From Candidatus Parabacteroides intestinavium (lineage in GTDB: Bacteria > Bacteroidota > Bacteroidia > Bacteroidales > Tannerellaceae), in the NCBI GenBank assembly GCA_019118725.1, contig DWYO01000075.1, positions 1 through 7,786 on the forward strand: DNA of 7,786 nucleotides. The letters are read 5' to 3'. The notes beneath the pieces are model-generated. The model made no database searches. It was not told the DNA's origin and saw only the letters and a program-made list of their open reading frames with translations. Of the stretch, positions 6,243 through 7,786 are shown piece by piece. The number at the start of each line of letters is the position of its first letter. The stretch's first letter is position 1. A program made the position numbers and the translations under genes.

Positions 6243-7778
6243 TTATTCCACTTCATCCGGCCAGGGCACCGGTTGACCGGTCGTTTTAAAAGCTGGACGT
6301 TGTGCATCTACCGAACGCAAATACATTCCAAGGTCACTTGACAACCGCTTTACCAATTCAGGATGATCAGCTACGAGATTGTGCTTTTCTCCGATATCCT
6401 CCTTTATATTATAGAGCTCTTTCTTCCCCTTTTCATAAAAGTATATCAGCTTCCAGTCTCCTTGACGAATCGTACAGGTAGCACCAATGCCCGGTCCTTG
6501 TTCATCCCAGATATTCGGGACGTTCCAATATAGGCTCCGGCCCGCTGAAGGATTACCCGTTTGCTTCAATAAGGGGACAAAACTAATGCCATCAATCGGC
6601 TGAGGAGTGTCATATTCCTCTATCCCGGCTATTTCCAAGATAGTCGGATAGAAATCTTCTATCATCACATACTCATCGCATTGCGTACCAGGTTTTACGA
6701 CATGAGGCCAGCAGACGATCATAGGCTCACGTATTCCGCCTTCATAAGCAGAACCTTTTCCGGCTTTCAACGGATAATTTTGGGTAAAAAGCGGCTGATC
6801 CCGCCAACCAGCTCCGCTGGCATACCCTCCGTTATCCCCCATAAAGAGAATAAGGGTATTATCTGCTTCACCGTTTTCTTCCAACCAATCCAAAATATCA
6901 CCCAGACTTTTGTCCATTCCCTCAATCAGAGAGGCGTATGCGGCTTCCTTATCCGACAGCCCTTTTTTCTTGTATTTTTCATAAAAGCGCATATCCTTAT
7001 CGATAGGAACATGAATCGCATAGTGAGACATATACAAATAAAAAGGCTGATTGTAAGCTTTGGCTTTGTCTAAAGCCTTCAGTGCTTCTTGCGTCAACGC
7101 TTCCGTAAGGAATGCCCCACTCTGCCAGTAATCTCGCAGTCCGGGAATGACAAATTTGGAAGTAGAATGTCCCTGCTCATCATACCCGTAATTCAATTCG
7201 CTCAAATAAGTAGCCGGTCCTCCGGCTGCATGGCCTGCTATATTGACTTCAAACCCGAAATGAAGCGGATTCTCGCCCGGTGTATCAATAGCTCCCCAAT
7301 GAGCTTTTCCACAATGAATCGTATGATACCCGTTTCTTCGGAGCAATTCTACGAAAGAGGTTCCTACAAAGGTATGCTCTATACCCGGTACTTGAGCGAT
7401 TCCATTTACATTCCATTCCGGCAAGATGAGGTTTTCATTCTTCCCGTCTGTCGACTTATCGCGTTCAAGTGTCCAGTTCGTAACCCGATGACGCGCAGCA
7501 TTACATCCCGTCATCAGACTACAACGGGTCGGAGAACTGATGCTACAAGCATACGCTTGCGTAAACATCATGCCCCGTTCTGCCAACCGCTCCATATTAG
7601 GCGTCTCGTATCGCTCATTATAAAAAGTCTTTTCTTTCCAGAAAGGCAAGGAGGTATCTTGCCATCCCATATCATCTACCAAAAACAGGATGATATTAGG
7701 CCGTTGCATCTCCGATTGCTCCGCCGATGACAAGACTGGGAGAAACAAAGAAGAAAGCAGAAGAGTTTGTTTTATCAT
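6243..7778 (-). CDS. Secreted type I sulfatase (arylsulfatase family), Ser-type formylglycine site
   Basis: Hydrolase that removes sulfate esters, most likely from a sulfated glycan or sugar; the substrate cannot be read from the sequence. The 511 residues begin with a signal peptide (MIKQTLLLSSLFLPVLSSA, cleavage probably before E20), so it should act in the periplasm or at the surface. The signature S81-S82-P83-T84-R85 followed by CSLMTG is of the Ser type, where S81 must become formylglycine. Other active-site residues of the family are in place: D35/D36 (LVDDMGW), K158 and H160 (CGKAHWG), H256 (IHVP), D315/N316 (GDNGG) and K341 (KAGKGSAYEGGIREP). The C-terminal subdomain holds the usual DWKLIYFYEKGKKELYNIKED segment. 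Only eight bases upstream of the ATG are visible, so promoter and upstream neighbours are unknown. It converges on rubredoxin. The anSME at 1004-2263 is a likely activator. Sulfatase identity is firm, subfamily unassigned. Confidence 0.95.
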   Translation of the reverse strand: MIKQTLLLSSLFLPVLSSAEQSEMQRPNIILFLVDDMGWQDTSLPFWKEKTFYNERYETPNMERLAERGMMFTQAYACSISSPTRCSLMTGCNAARHRVTNWTLERDKSTDGKNENLILPEWNVNGIAQVPGIEHTFVGTSFVELLRRNGYHTIHCGKAHWGAIDTPGENPLHFGFEVNIAGHAAGGPATYLSELNYGYDEQGHSTSKFVIPGLRDYWQSGAFLTEALTQEALKALDKAKAYNQPFYLYMSHYAIHVPIDKDMRFYEKYKKKGLSDKEAAYASLIEGMDKSLGDILDWLEENGEADNTLILFMGDNGGYASGAGWRDQPLFTQNYPLKAGKGSAYEGGIREPMIVCWPHVVKPGTQCDEYVMIEDFYPTILEIAGIEEYDTPQPIDGISFVPLLKQTGNPSAGRSLYWNVPNIWDEQGPGIGATCTIRQGDWKLIYFYEKGKKELYNIKEDIGEKHNLVADHPELVKRLSSDLGMYLRSVDAQRPAFKTTGQPVPWPDEVE

Positions 7779-7786
7779 ATATTTCT

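Noticed and set aside
7089..7730. 213-codon frame on the plus strand inside the sulfatase
   Set aside because: It is antisense to conserved sulfatase motifs, its composition is untypical of a real protein and no domain is seen. The 130-codon frame at 6681-7073 is rejected for the same reason.
1004..7778. A dedicated sulfatase utilization operon or polysaccharide utilization locus
   Set aside because: The maturase and the sulfatase are on opposite strands, separated by purT, maeB, rubredoxin and a strong terminator. No SusC/SusD, regulator or glycosidase is visible.
1..7786. CRISPR array, transposon ends, tRNA or long direct repeats
   Set aside because: None seen on either strand; gaps between genes are all under 100 bases and accounted for.

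Overview
The window comes from the chromosome of an anaerobic gut-type Bacteroidales bacterium (Bacteroides or Parabacteroides-like). Four things suggest this. GC content is moderate. Start codons are preceded by A-rich stretches rather than Shine-Dalgarno sites. Two intergenic gaps carry the Bacteroides promoter pattern (TTTG, 19-20 bases, TAnnTTTG). The gene content also fits: an anaerobic sulfatase maturase, a Ser-type sulfatase and a rubredoxin. No mobile element, CRISPR array, rRNA or tRNA was seen, and no gene-free stretch exceeds about 95 bases.

Layout from left to right: (1) the 3' part of a secreted N-acetylmuramoyl-L-alanine amidase, 5' end outside the window, with an N-terminal LysM-like segment; (2) overlapping it by four bases (ATGA), a radical SAM/SPASM anaerobic sulfatase-maturating enzyme (anSME, chuR-like); (3) its own promoter, then purT, the formate- and ATP-dependent GAR transformylase; (4) its own promoter, then maeB, a 762-residue malic enzyme fused to a phosphotransacetylase-like domain; (5) after a 90-base AT-rich gap holding a clean 16-base palindrome, a 54-residue rubredoxin; (6) a strong bidirectional hairpin terminator; (7) on the minus strand, a complete secreted type I sulfatase of the Ser type, whose upstream region lies outside the window.

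The clearest functional link is between the two ends. The anSME converts a Cys or Ser in sulfatases to formylglycine in the cytoplasm, and the convergent sulfatase carries a Ser at that position (S81), so it should depend on such an enzyme. They are not in one operon, and no SusC/SusD pair or glycoside hydrolase lies between them, so this is not a classical polysaccharide utilization locus within the visible range. purT, maeB and the rubredoxin are core metabolic genes (purine synthesis from formate, malate to pyruvate with NADPH formation, electron transfer) and each looks like an intact orthologue.

I see no convincing undescribed system. The points most worth a second look are the translational coupling of a cell-wall amidase with a sulfatase maturase, an apparent extra segment in the amidase catalytic domain, and the palindrome in front of the rubredoxin gene.
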